A stretch of 10,720 bases of DNA, taken from assembly GCA_022709485.1 (NCBI GenBank), contig JAKLIS010000022.1, positions 1 through 10,720 of the forward strand, written 5' to 3'. The position numbers and the translations under genes were made by a program. Each line of letters opens with the position of its first letter. Position 1 is the stretch's first letter. The stretch comes from Elusimicrobiota bacterium (GTDB lineage Bacteria; Elusimicrobiota; Elusimicrobia; F11). Shown piece by piece: positions 1-7,225 of the stretch. The notes beneath the pieces are model-generated. The model did no database searches and had not been told where the DNA came from. It saw only the letters and a program-made list of their open reading frames with translations.

Positions 1-678
1 GCACTGGGGAACTTTCTTACAATATCTTTTTCCAAGTTCTACTAAAAGCGCGTGGTATTCCCCGTAAAGATCGGGATCGCGCGGCAAGGCCTTTATAAAA
101 GAGGCTTGAATGTCTGAATAAGATTCGCTCCCCCTTATCAAACCCCATCGAGATACGATTCGTCGCGTATAAGCATCAACCACAAAAATAGGCAATCCGC
201 CGGCGTAAAGCATCATGGAATCGGCTGTCTCAGGGCCAATTCCTTTAATCGAAAGAAGCCGTTTTCGTACCTCGGCCAGTTCTCCTGATAATAAATGGGA
301 AAATTGACCGCCATGTTGGGTTTTCAAAATATTCAAAAATTCCCTGACGCGAGCGGCTTTTTGGCGATAATACCCGCTTGGATGTAAAAATTTTTCTAAA
401 CGGGTTTGGGAAAGCCGGAGCAGCTTCTCGATATGGAGATTTTTTTCCCGGTGAATGGCGTTAAAAACCTTAACCACATTGCTCCAGCTCGTATTTTGAG
501 TTAAGAGGGCGCCGAGACAGATTTCGAGCTTTTCATCCTCTTTTGTTTTTTTAACCGACTTTTTGGGATGGTAGGCCGGCTCGAAAGACCCCGCTTGGGT
601 CGTCGGCCACCAGCCTTGGCAACCAAATTGGTTGAGGAGACGCGTGTAATAATTTTTAAGAGAAATTTTCTTTTTCAT
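1..678 (-). CDS. Endonuclease III-like DNA glycosylase, MagIII/COG2231 type (3' end outside window)
   Basis: An HhH-GPD superfamily base-excision repair glycosylase. The reading frame is open for 226 codons from an ATG at 678 to the window edge and was translated by hand with no stop. It shows the early family motif ALLTQNTSW (about 56-64), the helix-hairpin-helix LLSIKGIGPETAD (141-153), the Asp of the GPD motif in VVDAYTRR (Asp168), and the start of the C-terminal iron-sulfur loop, LGKRYCKKVPQC (Cys220, Cys226); the remaining cysteines would lie beyond the edge. The residue that is the catalytic Lys of E. coli Nth (GVGRKTA) is Glu150 here (GIGPETA), so a bifunctional Nth with AP-lyase activity is unlikely. 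A monofunctional glycosylase for alkylated bases, as in MagIII/MpgII, is the better inference. An in-frame TAA 14 codons upstream and no other start between fix the ATG. No clear Shine-Dalgarno is visible; the gene lies 70 bases after argF and may share its transcript. Confidence 0.85.
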   Translation of the reverse strand, partial: MKKKISLKNYYTRLLNQFGCQGWWPTTQAGSFEPAYHPKKSVKKTKEDEKLEICLGALLTQNTSWSNVVKVFNAIHREKNLHIEKLLRLSQTRLEKFLHPSGYYRQKAARVREFLNILKTQHGGQFSHLLSGELAEVRKRLLSIKGIGPETADSMMLYAGGLPIFVVDAYTRRIVSRWGLIRGSESYSDIQASFIKALPRDPDLYGEYHALLVELGKRYCKKVPQC

Positions 679-748
679 TTGGATTTTAAGGGCGGTTTGC
701 GGTTTTGTTTAAGGTGAAAGCCGGACGGCAGAAGAACAGAAATTCCGT

Positions 749-1675
749 TTATTTCAAAAGGGCGGCCAAAACGGCCTTTTGCACATGCAGGCGATTTTCC
801 GCTTGATCGAACACGACGGATTGGGGTCCTTCAAGAAGCTCTTCGGTGATTTCCTCCCCCCGATGCGCGGGAAGACAATGCATGACAAGAGCTTTGGGCG
901 CCGCCGCCGACAACACATGGGAATTTAATTGAAAGGGCGCGAATATTTGTTTCCGGCTTTGAATTTCGGATTCCTGCCCCATAGAGGCCCAAACATCCGT
1001 GTAGAGCGCTTGGGCCCCCTTTGCCGCCGCCATGGGGTCCGTTAAAATCTCGATTTTTCCTTTGGACTTTTTGGCCAGCGCGTTTGATTTTTCCTGATAT
1101 CCCACCAAGGGAAAAAATCCTTTTGGACAGGCCAACCGGAGATGCATGCCCAAACTGCCGGCCGCCAACATCCACGAATGCGCCATGTTATTTCCGTCGC
1201 CCAAATAAGCCACCCTAAAACCAGCCAATTCTCGAGGATGCTTCATTTTTCGGTGCTCCATGATAGTTAATAAATCGGCCAACACCTGACAAGGATGCTC
1301 TTTGTCGGTCAGCCCGCTGATAAGTGGAATATCGGCAAATCCAGCCATTTCGATGACGTCCTCATGCCGGTTGGCGCGAATGACAATGGCGTCTAAGTAG
1401 CGCGACAAAACCCGGCCCGTGTCCCGTGGAGATTCTCCTCGTTTGATCTGGAGAATATCGGCATTTAAAATAAGGGGATGACCCCCAAGCTGAGTGATTC
1501 CCACGGCGAAAGAAACAGAAGTCCGGGTGGATGGTTTTTGAAAAATAAGGCCAATCGACCGGCCGTGCAATTTTCGTGAAAAAGGCTTTTTTTTGAGGTT
1601 TTTGGCCATAAGCAGAACATCCCAAATTTCTTTTTGAGACAGGTCGGCCATGGAAATAAAGTCTTTGGTGGACAT
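749..1675 (-). CDS. argF: Ornithine carbamoyltransferase
   Basis: Cytoplasmic enzyme joining carbamoyl phosphate to L-ornithine to give citrulline in arginine synthesis. The 308-residue length is normal for the family. The carbamoyl-phosphate motif STRTS is at 49-53, HPCQ at 127-130, the GDGNN segment at 159-163, DVWASMG at 227-233 and the ornithine-loop HCLP at 266-269. HCLP and the DGNN/DVW.SMG pattern separate it from aspartate carbamoyltransferase. The ATG at 1675 lies one base after the tolB stop codon (TAA-A-ATG), and the GGGGAAG at the end of tolB can serve as its Shine-Dalgarno, so its translation is probably tied to tolB. No ARG-box-like operator is visible, and there is no room for a separate promoter except inside tolB. 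Sitting behind a tol gene instead of with other arg genes is unusual. Confidence 0.96.
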   Translation of the reverse strand: MSTKDFISMADLSQKEIWDVLLMAKNLKKKPFSRKLHGRSIGLIFQKPSTRTSVSFAVGITQLGGHPLILNADILQIKRGESPRDTGRVLSRYLDAIVIRANRHEDVIEMAGFADIPLISGLTDKEHPCQVLADLLTIMEHRKMKHPRELAGFRVAYLGDGNNMAHSWMLAAGSLGMHLRLACPKGFFPLVGYQEKSNALAKKSKGKIEILTDPMAAAKGAQALYTDVWASMGQESEIQSRKQIFAPFQLNSHVLSAAAPKALVMHCLPAHRGEEITEELLEGPQSVVFDQAENRLHVQKAVLAALLK

Positions 1676-1676
1676 T

Positions 1677-2945
1677 TTAACTTCCCCAGTGAGGAGTAAA
1701 AGATTGACCCTCGGTCACAAGCGGTTTTTGATCGGTTCCATCAGAGGACATAATGAATAATTCTGATTTCTTGCGCCGCGTGCTTGTAAAAATAATGAAC
1801 CGTCCATCCGGCGACCATGCTGGATTTTCATTATCCCCCTGCCCCCACGTTAAGCGACGTTCAATGCCAGTGAGCACTTCTATCGAATAAATGTCGAAAC
1901 GGCTGTTTCCCTCCGCTTTAACATAGGCAAGGACTTGTCCGTCCGGAGACCAGGCGGAGGAATCACAATGCCCCACGGAGGTAAGACGGCGCAAACCCGT
2001 CCCATCCAAGTTCATCAAATAAATTTGCGGGAAACCAGGCTGGTCAGATGTAAAAGCCAACTGGGTGCCGTCGGGAGAAATGGCGGGAGCGGTGTCCGCT
2101 CCGGGACTTCGGGTTAACCGGTTTTTCACTGTTCCCTGAAGATCCATGAGGTAAATATTCGGAGATTCATCAATAGAAAGGGTCACGGCCAATTCGTTTC
2201 CGTTCGGAGCCCAGGAAGGTGACACGTTTAACCCCGACTTTGAAGATACTTTTCGCCGATTGGTCCCGTCGGAGTTGATGATATACAAATCTGGATTACC
2301 GCTGCGGTAGGATGTAAAAATAATTTGATTCCCGTCATGGGCGACGCGGGGAAGAATCACAATAGAATTATCGTTTGTCAGGCGACGGGCATTTTTCCCG
2401 TTGTAATCGGCGACATACAATTCTTTTCGCCCGGTGGCGTCATTCACAAAGGCCATCTTTCGTGTAAAAATACCCGGCTGCCCCGTAAAGTATTTAACAA
2501 TGTCATTAGAAACTTCATGGGCCAGATTGGCCAAATGAGCGGCCCCCCCTTTTTTGGTCACTTCAAGAACTTCCTTGGCTGTATTTACGTCATAGAGATT
2601 GGCCTTCAGCGTGAGCTTATCCCCTTTCACTTGCGCCGCGCCCGTCAAGACGACATCCGACCCCAACTTGGACCAAGCCACGGCTTCCGCCGCTTTTTTG
2701 ACCACAGGCCCATCGAGAACCAAGTTAAAGAGCTTGGAAAAGGTCAAATCATCTTTGACGGTCTCTTGGAACTGCCGGCCGGCGGAATCGGGGGTCTCTC
2801 TTCCCTCGACGAAAAATCCTGAAATCCCGAGATTAAAACGGTCGGCGACGCGCTCCACTTGCACTTGGATGGGATCAGCGCCCATGACACAGGGCGCCAA
2901 TGAAAGACCATAAAATATGATGGCAATTGATTTGATGTTTTTCAC
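1677..2945 (-). CDS. tolB: Tol-Pal system periplasmic protein TolB
   Basis: Periplasmic beta-propeller protein of the Tol-Pal complex, which binds Pal and helps hold the outer membrane to peptidoglycan during constriction. It has 422 residues, close to the E. coli length. A Sec signal peptide (Lys2 and Lys5, then a hydrophobic run, likely cut after Ala23) is followed by the TolB N-terminal alpha/beta domain (about 25-155). Repeated PD40/WD40-like blades follow from about 160, shown by recurring SPDG/APNG and LYIINSDGT-type strings at 203-228, 245-270, 289-315, 332-358 and 377-404. It ends in HWGS. The start is GTG at 2945, overlapping the cpoB stop in GTGA (2942-2945). No separate Shine-Dalgarno is clear, so translational coupling to cpoB is likely. 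Starting here gives a proper signal peptide, whereas the next Met (residue 21) would remove it. Confidence 0.95.
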   Translation of the reverse strand: MKNIKSIAIIFYGLSLAPCVMGADPIQVQVERVADRFNLGISGFFVEGRETPDSAGRQFQETVKDDLTFSKLFNLVLDGPVVKKAAEAVAWSKLGSDVVLTGAAQVKGDKLTLKANLYDVNTAKEVLEVTKKGGAAHLANLAHEVSNDIVKYFTGQPGIFTRKMAFVNDATGRKELYVADYNGKNARRLTNDNSIVILPRVAHDGNQIIFTSYRSGNPDLYIINSDGTNRRKVSSKSGLNVSPSWAPNGNELAVTLSIDESPNIYLMDLQGTVKNRLTRSPGADTAPAISPDGTQLAFTSDQPGFPQIYLMNLDGTGLRRLTSVGHCDSSAWSPDGQVLAYVKAEGNSRFDIYSIEVLTGIERRLTWGQGDNENPAWSPDGRFIIFTSTRRKKSELFIMSSDGTDQKPLVTEGQSFTPHWGS

Positions 2946-3691
2946 TTTTGGTGAGAGGGACTTTGAAGATAATTTAATCTTTCTTGGGCCAGGGTGGCTT
3001 CCGCTTTGTATTGGTAATTTTTTACTATTTTTTGATAAACAAGCCGCGCGGCGGAGGTGTTCCCCGTTTCTTCCAGGACTTTCCCTTTCCGCAGAAGGGC
3101 GGTGGGAACCAGCGAATGATCCGGATGCTCAGCGACCACCTCGTCAAATCCGGCAATCGCCTTTGTCCATTCTTTTTGTTTTGCGTAGGCATCGGCGATC
3201 TTTAACTTCGCTTCCGGAACGCGTTCGGCTTTGGGGTATTGCTTGACGTAATTTTCAAATCCCTGGATGGCTTGGCTCAACCGGCCTCGAGAAAAATCCG
3301 CCTCAGCCAAATTATAAACAGAACTCGGCAGGGCCTGGCCGGTAAATTTGGAGCCCGAAAGGAGCTCGATTTGTGAGTCCAGTCGGGCTGTGATTGAAGC
3401 TTCCATATCGTCGAGACGGCCCGCTAATTTCTGGTTTTTTTCTCGTTCTTCTTTTAACGATTCCTGCAAGGCGGCGATATTTTGATTTAAATCTTTGATC
3501 TCTTGCGCCAGATCAGCCTGATTGATTTGAACATTTTCGGTTTCCGCCTTAACGGATCCGAGTTTCGAGTCAATCCGGTTCTCAATATTATAAATGCCGG
3601 TCTGAAGGCCGCGAATATCTTCACGGGTGACACACCCGCCTAAAACGAGACCCAAAAAGATTGCGGAGATGACCCAAGCGCTTTTATGCAT
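2942..3691 (-). CDS. cpoB: CpoB/YbgF-like coiled-coil and TPR protein, predicted lipoprotein
   Basis: Cell-division coordinator of the Tol-Pal system; in E. coli CpoB links outer-membrane constriction to peptidoglycan synthesis. The 249-residue product has an N-terminal hydrophobic signal ending in the lipobox LGGC (Cys20, with Val at +2), suggesting a lipidated, membrane-anchored form, unlike soluble periplasmic E. coli CpoB. A long charged helical region with heptad-like spacing (about 25-112) fits the trimeric coiled coil. The C-terminal half has three tetratricopeptide units (about 122-155, 159-192, 196-230), typified by YNLAEADFSRGRLSQAI and AYAKQKEWTKAIAGF. Its ATG overlaps the pal stop by one base (TAATG), and its stop overlaps the tolB start by four. 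The assignment rests on domain layout plus neighbours; many TPR lipoproteins look similar, such as BamD-like ones, but the Pal-TolB context favours CpoB. Confidence 0.88.
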   Translation of the reverse strand: MHKSAWVISAIFLGLVLGGCVTREDIRGLQTGIYNIENRIDSKLGSVKAETENVQINQADLAQEIKDLNQNIAALQESLKEEREKNQKLAGRLDDMEASITARLDSQIELLSGSKFTGQALPSSVYNLAEADFSRGRLSQAIQGFENYVKQYPKAERVPEAKLKIADAYAKQKEWTKAIAGFDEVVAEHPDHSLVPTALLRKGKVLEETGNTSAARLVYQKIVKNYQYKAEATLAQERLNYLQSPSHQK

Positions 3692-4242
3692 TATTTAAGA
3701 TCTTCTTCTTTTAATGTGATCGTTTCTTTGTTCTTGACTTTGGTGACACCCCGGCGATTCCGGGCCCAACAATCATCCGTTTGCTCCACGCACATAGGCC
3801 TTTCCTCGCCGTAGGAAATGGTCTCAAGCCGGGCTTTCGTTAGACCCGCTTTGGCATAAAAAGATCGGACGGCGTTCGCCCGGCGCTGTCCCAAAGCGAC
3901 GTTGTATTCCACGGTTCCTCGATCGTCACAATGACCTTCCACCCGCACGGTGACCGTCGTCGGAAGTTTCTTCAATATAGCGACATTTTTTTTCAAGACC
4001 TCTCTGGCTTCCGGTGAAAGCCCGGCCGCATCAAACTCAAACTTCACTATCTCTAAAGCGGGAATTTCCGTCCAATCTTGGGTGATTTCAATTTTCTTTT
4101 CAGCGGGCTGTTCGGCCGCCTCTTCTTTTTGTTCTTCAATTGGGGGTTGTTCAATGGCGAGCTTCTTTTTAGGGGGGCATCCGGTCAACACCAAAACACC
4201 GGCCAGTGCGAAAATAATTGGAAAATGACGTTTAAACAACAT
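3691..4242 (-). CDS. pal: Peptidoglycan-associated lipoprotein Pal
   Basis: Outer-membrane lipoprotein that binds diaminopimelate-containing peptidoglycan through an OmpA-like domain and interacts with TolB. It has 183 residues. The signal peptide ends in the lipobox LTGC (lipidated Cys22, Pro at +2), so outer-membrane retention is expected. A Lys/Glu/Pro-rich linker (about 24-55) leads to the OmpA-like domain (about 62-175). The peptidoglycan-binding core is VEGHCDDRGTVEYNVALGQR (101-120) followed by RANAV, and the final NRR is at 162-164. Cys151 and Cys158 flank a short loop (MCVEQTDDCW) and could form a disulfide; Cys105 replaces the Ala of E. coli Pal. It is first in the pal-cpoB-tolB-argF block and has the best ribosome binding site of the window, so it probably sets expression of the block. 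Confidence 0.96.
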   Translation of the reverse strand: MLFKRHFPIIFALAGVLVLTGCPPKKKLAIEQPPIEEQKEEAAEQPAEKKIEITQDWTEIPALEIVKFEFDAAGLSPEAREVLKKNVAILKKLPTTVTVRVEGHCDDRGTVEYNVALGQRRANAVRSFYAKAGLTKARLETISYGEERPMCVEQTDDCWARNRRGVTKVKNKETITLKEEDLK

Positions 4243-4247
4243 TTTAT

Positions 4248-4253
4248 CCTCCT
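4248..4253 (-). promoter_or_regulatory. Ribosome binding site of pal
   Basis: Read on the minus strand this is a perfect AGGAGG, five bases before the pal ATG. It is the strongest Shine-Dalgarno in the window and confirms the pal start. The genes behind pal lack comparable sites and appear to depend on coupling. Confidence 0.85.
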
Positions 4254-4300
4254 GAGAATTTCTGTTTTATGATTGTCCTTCGAGAGACTGCGAGGGAAAT

Positions 4301-7123
4301 TTATGACGACATTATAGCCAAATTATTCTTGGATTTGAGGAGTGGTTTCAAATGTTCTCCTGTGTAGGACCCCTGAATAGAACACAGGTGTTCAGGGGTT
4401 CCCTGCGCCACAATTTTCCCGCCGCGATCGCCTCCGTCGGGCCCTAAGTCGATGATCCAATCCGCCGTCGCTATCACGTCCATATTGTGTTCAATAATGA
4501 CAACCGTATTTCCGTTATTGACCAATCGGTGAAGAACGTGAAGAAGCTTGTCGATATCGGCGAAATGAAGGCCGGTTGTCGGCTCGTCCAATATATAAAG
4601 GGTCCGGCCGGTGGCCCGGCGGGATAACTCCGTCGCCAATTTGACCCGTTGGGCTTCTCCCCCCGACAAAGTGGTCGCCGGCTGGCCCAAATGCATGTAC
4701 CCGAGGCCCACATCATAAAGGGTCTGAAGGGTGCGGGCCACCGAAGGAATCGCGCTGAAAAACTGAAGACCGTCTTCAACAGTCATATTGAGGACCTCTG
4801 ATATGGATTTCCCCTTAAACTTAACCGCGAGCGTTTCCTCGTTGAACCGAGTCCCCCGGCAAACATCACATGTGACATACACGTCCGGCAAAAACTGCAT
4901 GGAAATTTTCAGGGTCCCGTCCCCTTGGCAGTTTTCACACCGGCCGCCTTTGACGTTAAAAGAAAACCGGCCGGGACCATACCCGCGCCGCTTGGCTTCC
5001 GGAATTTGCGCGAAGAGATCACGAATGGGACCAAAGGCGCCCGTGTAGGTAACGGGGTTGGAACGGGGAGTGCGCCCGATGGGATCTTGGTCCATGACAA
5101 TCACCTTGTCCAAATGTTCTGTCCCCAAGATTTTTTTATGCTTCCCCGGCTCATCTTTCGCACCGGTCAATTCTTTAGCAAGCCCCTTAAAGAGAATTTC
5201 GTGAACCAAGGTCGACTTTCCAGATCCCGAAACTCCGGTCACACCCACAAAAAGCCCCAAGGGAATCTGGACGTCAATGTTTTTGAGGTTGAATTGGGCC
5301 GCTCCTTGAATATTCAGCCAGGTCTTCCCCGGTGCGCGCCGCATGCGGGGCATACGGATATGCTTTTTGCCGCTTAAATATTGCCCGGTTATCGATTTTT
5401 CATTTTTAATGATGTCTTCCGGTGTGCCTTCCGCCACGATTTCGCCGCCGTGAATGCCCGCGCCCGGCCCCAAATCCACCACCCAATCAGCCATTCGAAT
5501 GGTGTCTTCGTCATGCTCCACCACAATGAGTGTATTGCCCAAATCTCTTAAACGATTTAGCGTGGCCAGGAGCCGATCATTATCCCGCGGATGGAGGCCG
5601 ATGGTTGGTTCATCTAAGACGTACATGACACCCACCAATCCCGCCCCAATCTGCGTGGCGAGATGGATTCTTTGGGATTCCCCGCCCGCCAGCGTGCCCG
5701 ATTCCCGATCCAAGGTCACATAATCCAACCCCACCCGCACCAAGAACGAAAGCCGGCCTTTAATTTCCTGGAGGATTTGTTTGGCAATGGTTTTATCTCT
5801 CTCAGAAAAATTCAAATCCTGAAAAAATTTGTCGACTGAGTTGACGTCCATAGCGCAAATTTCCGCGATGGTTTTCCCCCCCACTTTAACGGCCAAGGCT
5901 TGAGGTTTTAACCGCGCCCCATGGCAGGAGGGGCATTCCTTTTTCGACATAAAACGATCCTGAATCTCTTCTTTGACAAAATCAGACTCGGTCTCTCGAA
6001 ACCGGCGCTCTAAATTTGTAATGACCCCTTCGAAGTCTCCTTCCCCATGAAGAAGAATTTTCTTTTGGGCCTTCGGAAGGTTCTGCCAAGGGACAATGCG
6101 GGAAATCCGGTGGCGATCGGTCACGTCTAAAATAATTTCATCGTAATAGGACGCCCAGCCTTTCTTCCAGCGGTTGGTCCGGGTGGTGACGGGATCGGTC
6201 CACGCCACCAAGGCTCCATCATCAATGGATTTGGAGGGATCCGGAACGACGAGTGATTCCGCCACCTTCACTTGTGATCCAAGGCCGTCGCAATCCGGAC
6301 AAGCGCCATAAGGACTATTAAATGAGAATAAACGCGGTTCAATTTCAGGAAGAGACAATCCGCAATCGGGGCAGGAGTGATGTTCGCTATAAAGCATGGA
6401 TTTTCCGCCGGGCTCCTCGATTGTTACGAGCCCCCGGCCTTCTTTGAGCGCAATTTCAATCGAATCAGCCAATCGCTCCCGATTTCCGGCATTTATTTCA
6501 ATCCGGTCCACCACCAAATCAATATCATGCTTTTTGTACCGATCTAATTTTATGTTGTCTTCGAGCCGCATAATTTTGCCGTTCACTCGAGCACGCACAT
6601 ATCCTTTCTGCGCGAATCGCTTAAAAAGTTCCGTGTAAGTGCCAATCCGTCCTCTGATAAGGGGCGCAAGGATGGTAATAGCCGATTTCTCCGGCCTGGA
6701 CGCCACATCTTTGATAATTTCCTGAGCGGATTGCGGCCGAATAACTTTGCCGCATTGAGGACAATGAGGAATCCCGGCGCGAGCGAATAAAAGCCTTAAA
6801 TAATCATAAATCTCGGTCACGGTTCCGACGGTCGATCGGGGATTATGGCTGGGGGCGCGCTGTTCGATGGCGATAGCGGGCGACAAGCCTTCAATGACAT
6901 CGACATCCGGCTTGTCCATTAGTTCCAAAAATTGCCGGGCATACGCGGATAAAGACTCCACGTAACGCCGCTGGCCTTCAGCATAAAGAGTGTCGAAAGC
7001 CAACGACGACTTCCCTGATCCCGACAGTCCGGTAATGACGACCATCCTATTTCGGGGAAGCGTCAATGTGAGGTTTTTTAAATTATGAGTGCGCGCGCCG
7101 CGCAGTACAATTTTGTCGTCCAT
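4301..7123 (-). CDS. uvrA: Excinuclease ABC subunit A
   Basis: Damage-sensing ATPase of nucleotide excision repair, acting as a dimer with UvrB in the cytoplasm. The 940-residue length equals that of E. coli UvrA. The first ABC half has Walker A GLSGSGKS (32-39), signature LAGGESQR (478-485) and Walker B VLDEP (502-506). The second has Walker A GVSGSGKS (630-637), signature LSGGEAQR (819-826) and Walker B ILDEP (844-848). Zinc-binding pairs are Cys251/Cys254 with Cys275/Cys278, and Cys729/Cys732 with Cys752/Cys755; further CxxC pairs are at 121/124 and 397/400. The first signature has Ala where most ABC proteins have Ser. The ATG at 7123 gives the standard UvrA N-terminus, yet has no Shine-Dalgarno; the bases before it are AT-rich. 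No LexA-type SOS box (CTGT-N8-ACAG or GAAC-N4-GTTC) is evident in the 102 bases upstream. Confidence 0.98.
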   Translation of the reverse strand: MDDKIVLRGARTHNLKNLTLTLPRNRMVVITGLSGSGKSSLAFDTLYAEGQRRYVESLSAYARQFLELMDKPDVDVIEGLSPAIAIEQRAPSHNPRSTVGTVTEIYDYLRLLFARAGIPHCPQCGKVIRPQSAQEIIKDVASRPEKSAITILAPLIRGRIGTYTELFKRFAQKGYVRARVNGKIMRLEDNIKLDRYKKHDIDLVVDRIEINAGNRERLADSIEIALKEGRGLVTIEEPGGKSMLYSEHHSCPDCGLSLPEIEPRLFSFNSPYGACPDCDGLGSQVKVAESLVVPDPSKSIDDGALVAWTDPVTTRTNRWKKGWASYYDEIILDVTDRHRISRIVPWQNLPKAQKKILLHGEGDFEGVITNLERRFRETESDFVKEEIQDRFMSKKECPSCHGARLKPQALAVKVGGKTIAEICAMDVNSVDKFFQDLNFSERDKTIAKQILQEIKGRLSFLVRVGLDYVTLDRESGTLAGGESQRIHLATQIGAGLVGVMYVLDEPTIGLHPRDNDRLLATLNRLRDLGNTLIVVEHDEDTIRMADWVVDLGPGAGIHGGEIVAEGTPEDIIKNEKSITGQYLSGKKHIRMPRMRRAPGKTWLNIQGAAQFNLKNIDVQIPLGLFVGVTGVSGSGKSTLVHEILFKGLAKELTGAKDEPGKHKKILGTEHLDKVIVMDQDPIGRTPRSNPVTYTGAFGPIRDLFAQIPEAKRRGYGPGRFSFNVKGGRCENCQGDGTLKISMQFLPDVYVTCDVCRGTRFNEETLAVKFKGKSISEVLNMTVEDGLQFFSAIPSVARTLQTLYDVGLGYMHLGQPATTLSGGEAQRVKLATELSRRATGRTLYILDEPTTGLHFADIDKLLHVLHRLVNNGNTVVIIEHNMDVIATADWIIDLGPDGGDRGGKIVAQGTPEHLCSIQGSYTGEHLKPLLKSKNNLAIMSS
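4311..4316 (-). promoter_or_regulatory. Candidate -10 box for the pal-cpoB-tolB-argF block
   Basis: On the minus strand this reads TATAAT, an exact sigma-70 -10 hexamer, placed in the last codons of uvrA about 70 bases before the pal ATG. No good -35 box lies at 16-18 bases (the best, CTCAAA, matches three of six), and the extended TGn is absent. It could drive the tol block separately from uvrA, but one hexamer in coding DNA can arise by chance. Confidence 0.3.
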
Positions 7124-7154
7124 AATTTTATAGAAACATAATAACGGGCTTTCA
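7124..7154 (-). promoter_or_regulatory. AT-rich upstream region of uvrA, possible promoter
   Basis: On the minus strand the 25 bases before the uvrA ATG hold TATTAT, ending 14 bases before the ATG, and TATAAA, ending three bases before it. GTGAAA lies 17 bases ahead of TATAAA and matches the -35 consensus at four of six. If the TATTAT is used, the mRNA leader would be only a few bases. TATAAA sits too close to the ATG to be the -10 of a message that includes the start codon. No Shine-Dalgarno is present. Evidence is weak. Confidence 0.25.
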
Positions 7155-7225
7155 CGGGTCCAAGTTCCCCGGTTTCCCCAAATGGAAAACCAGCCTTGAA
7201 ATAAGGTCCTGCTAAAACATGGGTT

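Noticed and set aside
2325..2822. Open frame of 165 codons on the plus strand
   Set aside because: It is antisense to tolB, with no domain or ribosome site to support it.
4925..5377. Open frame of 150 codons on the plus strand
   Set aside because: It is antisense to the second ABC half of uvrA and looks like a codon-bias shadow.
7171..7191. Hairpin between nadB and uvrA as a terminator
   Set aside because: An 8-pair stem with one T-G pair can form on the minus strand, but G-rich sequence, not a T-run, follows it.
7124..7225. SOS (LexA) box before uvrA
   Set aside because: No CTGT-N8-ACAG or GAAC-N4-GTTC pattern was found in the gap, so SOS control cannot be claimed.
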